DNA of 19,976 bases from an uncultured Oscillospiraceae bacterium (GTDB taxonomy: Bacteria; Bacillota; Clostridia; Oscillospirales; Acutalibacteraceae): assembly GCA_900542375.1 (NCBI GenBank), contig UQNI01000037.1:1-19976 (forward strand). The letters are read 5' to 3'. This document shows, in pieces, positions 19,843 through 19,976 of the stretch. A model generated the notes under the pieces. That model made no database searches, was not told the DNA's origin, and saw nothing but the letters and a program-made list of their open reading frames with translations. How positions within the stretch are numbered: the stretch's first letter is position 1; each line of letters opens with the position of its first letter. The translations under genes and the position numbers were made by a program.

Positions 19843-19976
19843 ATGCAGTTTAAAATTACAACCGATTATGCAATAAGAACAGTGTTATATTTGGCAACCA
19901 AAAATGAGATAACTACTTCCGGAGAAATTTCTCAAAGTTCAGGCTGCCGTCAAATGGTATCATGTGTCCGTCGGTG
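19843..19976 (+). CDS. Rrf2-family transcriptional regulator, 5' part only
   Basis: The first 44 codons of a gene cut by the window edge. The start ATG has AGGAG 9 nt upstream. The translation MQFKITTDYAIRTVLYLATKNE, then 'SGEISQSSG', matches the opening of Rrf2/IscR-type winged-helix regulators, which begin M-x-x-T-x-x-Y-A-x-R-x-x-x-x-L-A. Family members sense iron-sulfur clusters, nitric oxide or cysteine status through C-terminal cysteines, but that part is outside the window. The segment after 'SSG' has two unusual cysteines (CRQMVSC) in the recognition region. Confidence 0.8.
   Translation, partial: MQFKITTDYAIRTVLYLATKNEITTSGEISQSSGCRQMVSCVRR

Overview
The window looks like a chromosomal segment of a low-GC, endospore-forming Clostridia (most like the Oscillospiraceae/Ruminococcaceae side of the class). 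The evidence is gpr and spoIIP in tandem beside a divergent rpsT, a spoVAE gene, and a holB-ricT-trmN6-rsmI block ordered as in the Bacillus yaaO-yabC region. Codon use is AT-rich, and Shine-Dalgarno sites are strong (GGAGG type). No transposase, integrase, tRNA, rRNA or CRISPR array was seen.

Region by region. (1) 1-2390: an AT-rich gene-free stretch with a 32-nt perfect palindrome, a winged-helix-like unknown protein, a DUF2500-like membrane protein and a TetR-type regulator. (2) 2372-5362: a Cof-type HAD phosphatase convergent with the TetR gene over one shared terminator, a solitary spoVAE, a 50-residue membrane microprotein (3720-3872, minus) and rpsT, divergent from gpr. (3) 4475-7301: gpr, spoIIP and a signal-peptide/Ser-rich/one-TM protein of unknown role. 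(4) 7350-11010: a regulator-rich segment with two minus-strand XRE regulators, a DUF885 zinc-peptidase lipoprotein and a third XRE regulator, separated by long AT-rich spacers full of dyads and repeats. (5) 11101-16218: an Orn/Lys/Arg-decarboxylase-family PLP enzyme, holB, ricT, a 2[4Fe-4S] ferredoxin, trmN6 and rsmI; the usual tmk is not there. (6) 16392-18506: a second signal-peptide/Ser-rich/TM protein convergent with a CPBP protease-tadA pair. (7) 18705-19976: two more small XRE regulators and the 5' end of an Rrf2-family regulator cut by the window edge.

How it fits together. The sporulation genes act in late development: SpoIIP in engulfment, SpoVAE in dipicolinate handling, and Gpr in SASP degradation at germination. 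The holB-rsmI block is housekeeping (replication clamp loading, RNA processing, tRNA and rRNA modification). The most unusual part is the set of five small orphan XRE regulators. Each has its own upstream dyad or repeat array: a tandem 101-bp promoter/operator duplication at 8347-8548, three sites phased at exactly 30 bp at 10699-10769, and widely spaced inverted repeats at 7628-7684 and 19107-19164. None sits next to a recognisable toxin or phage gene.
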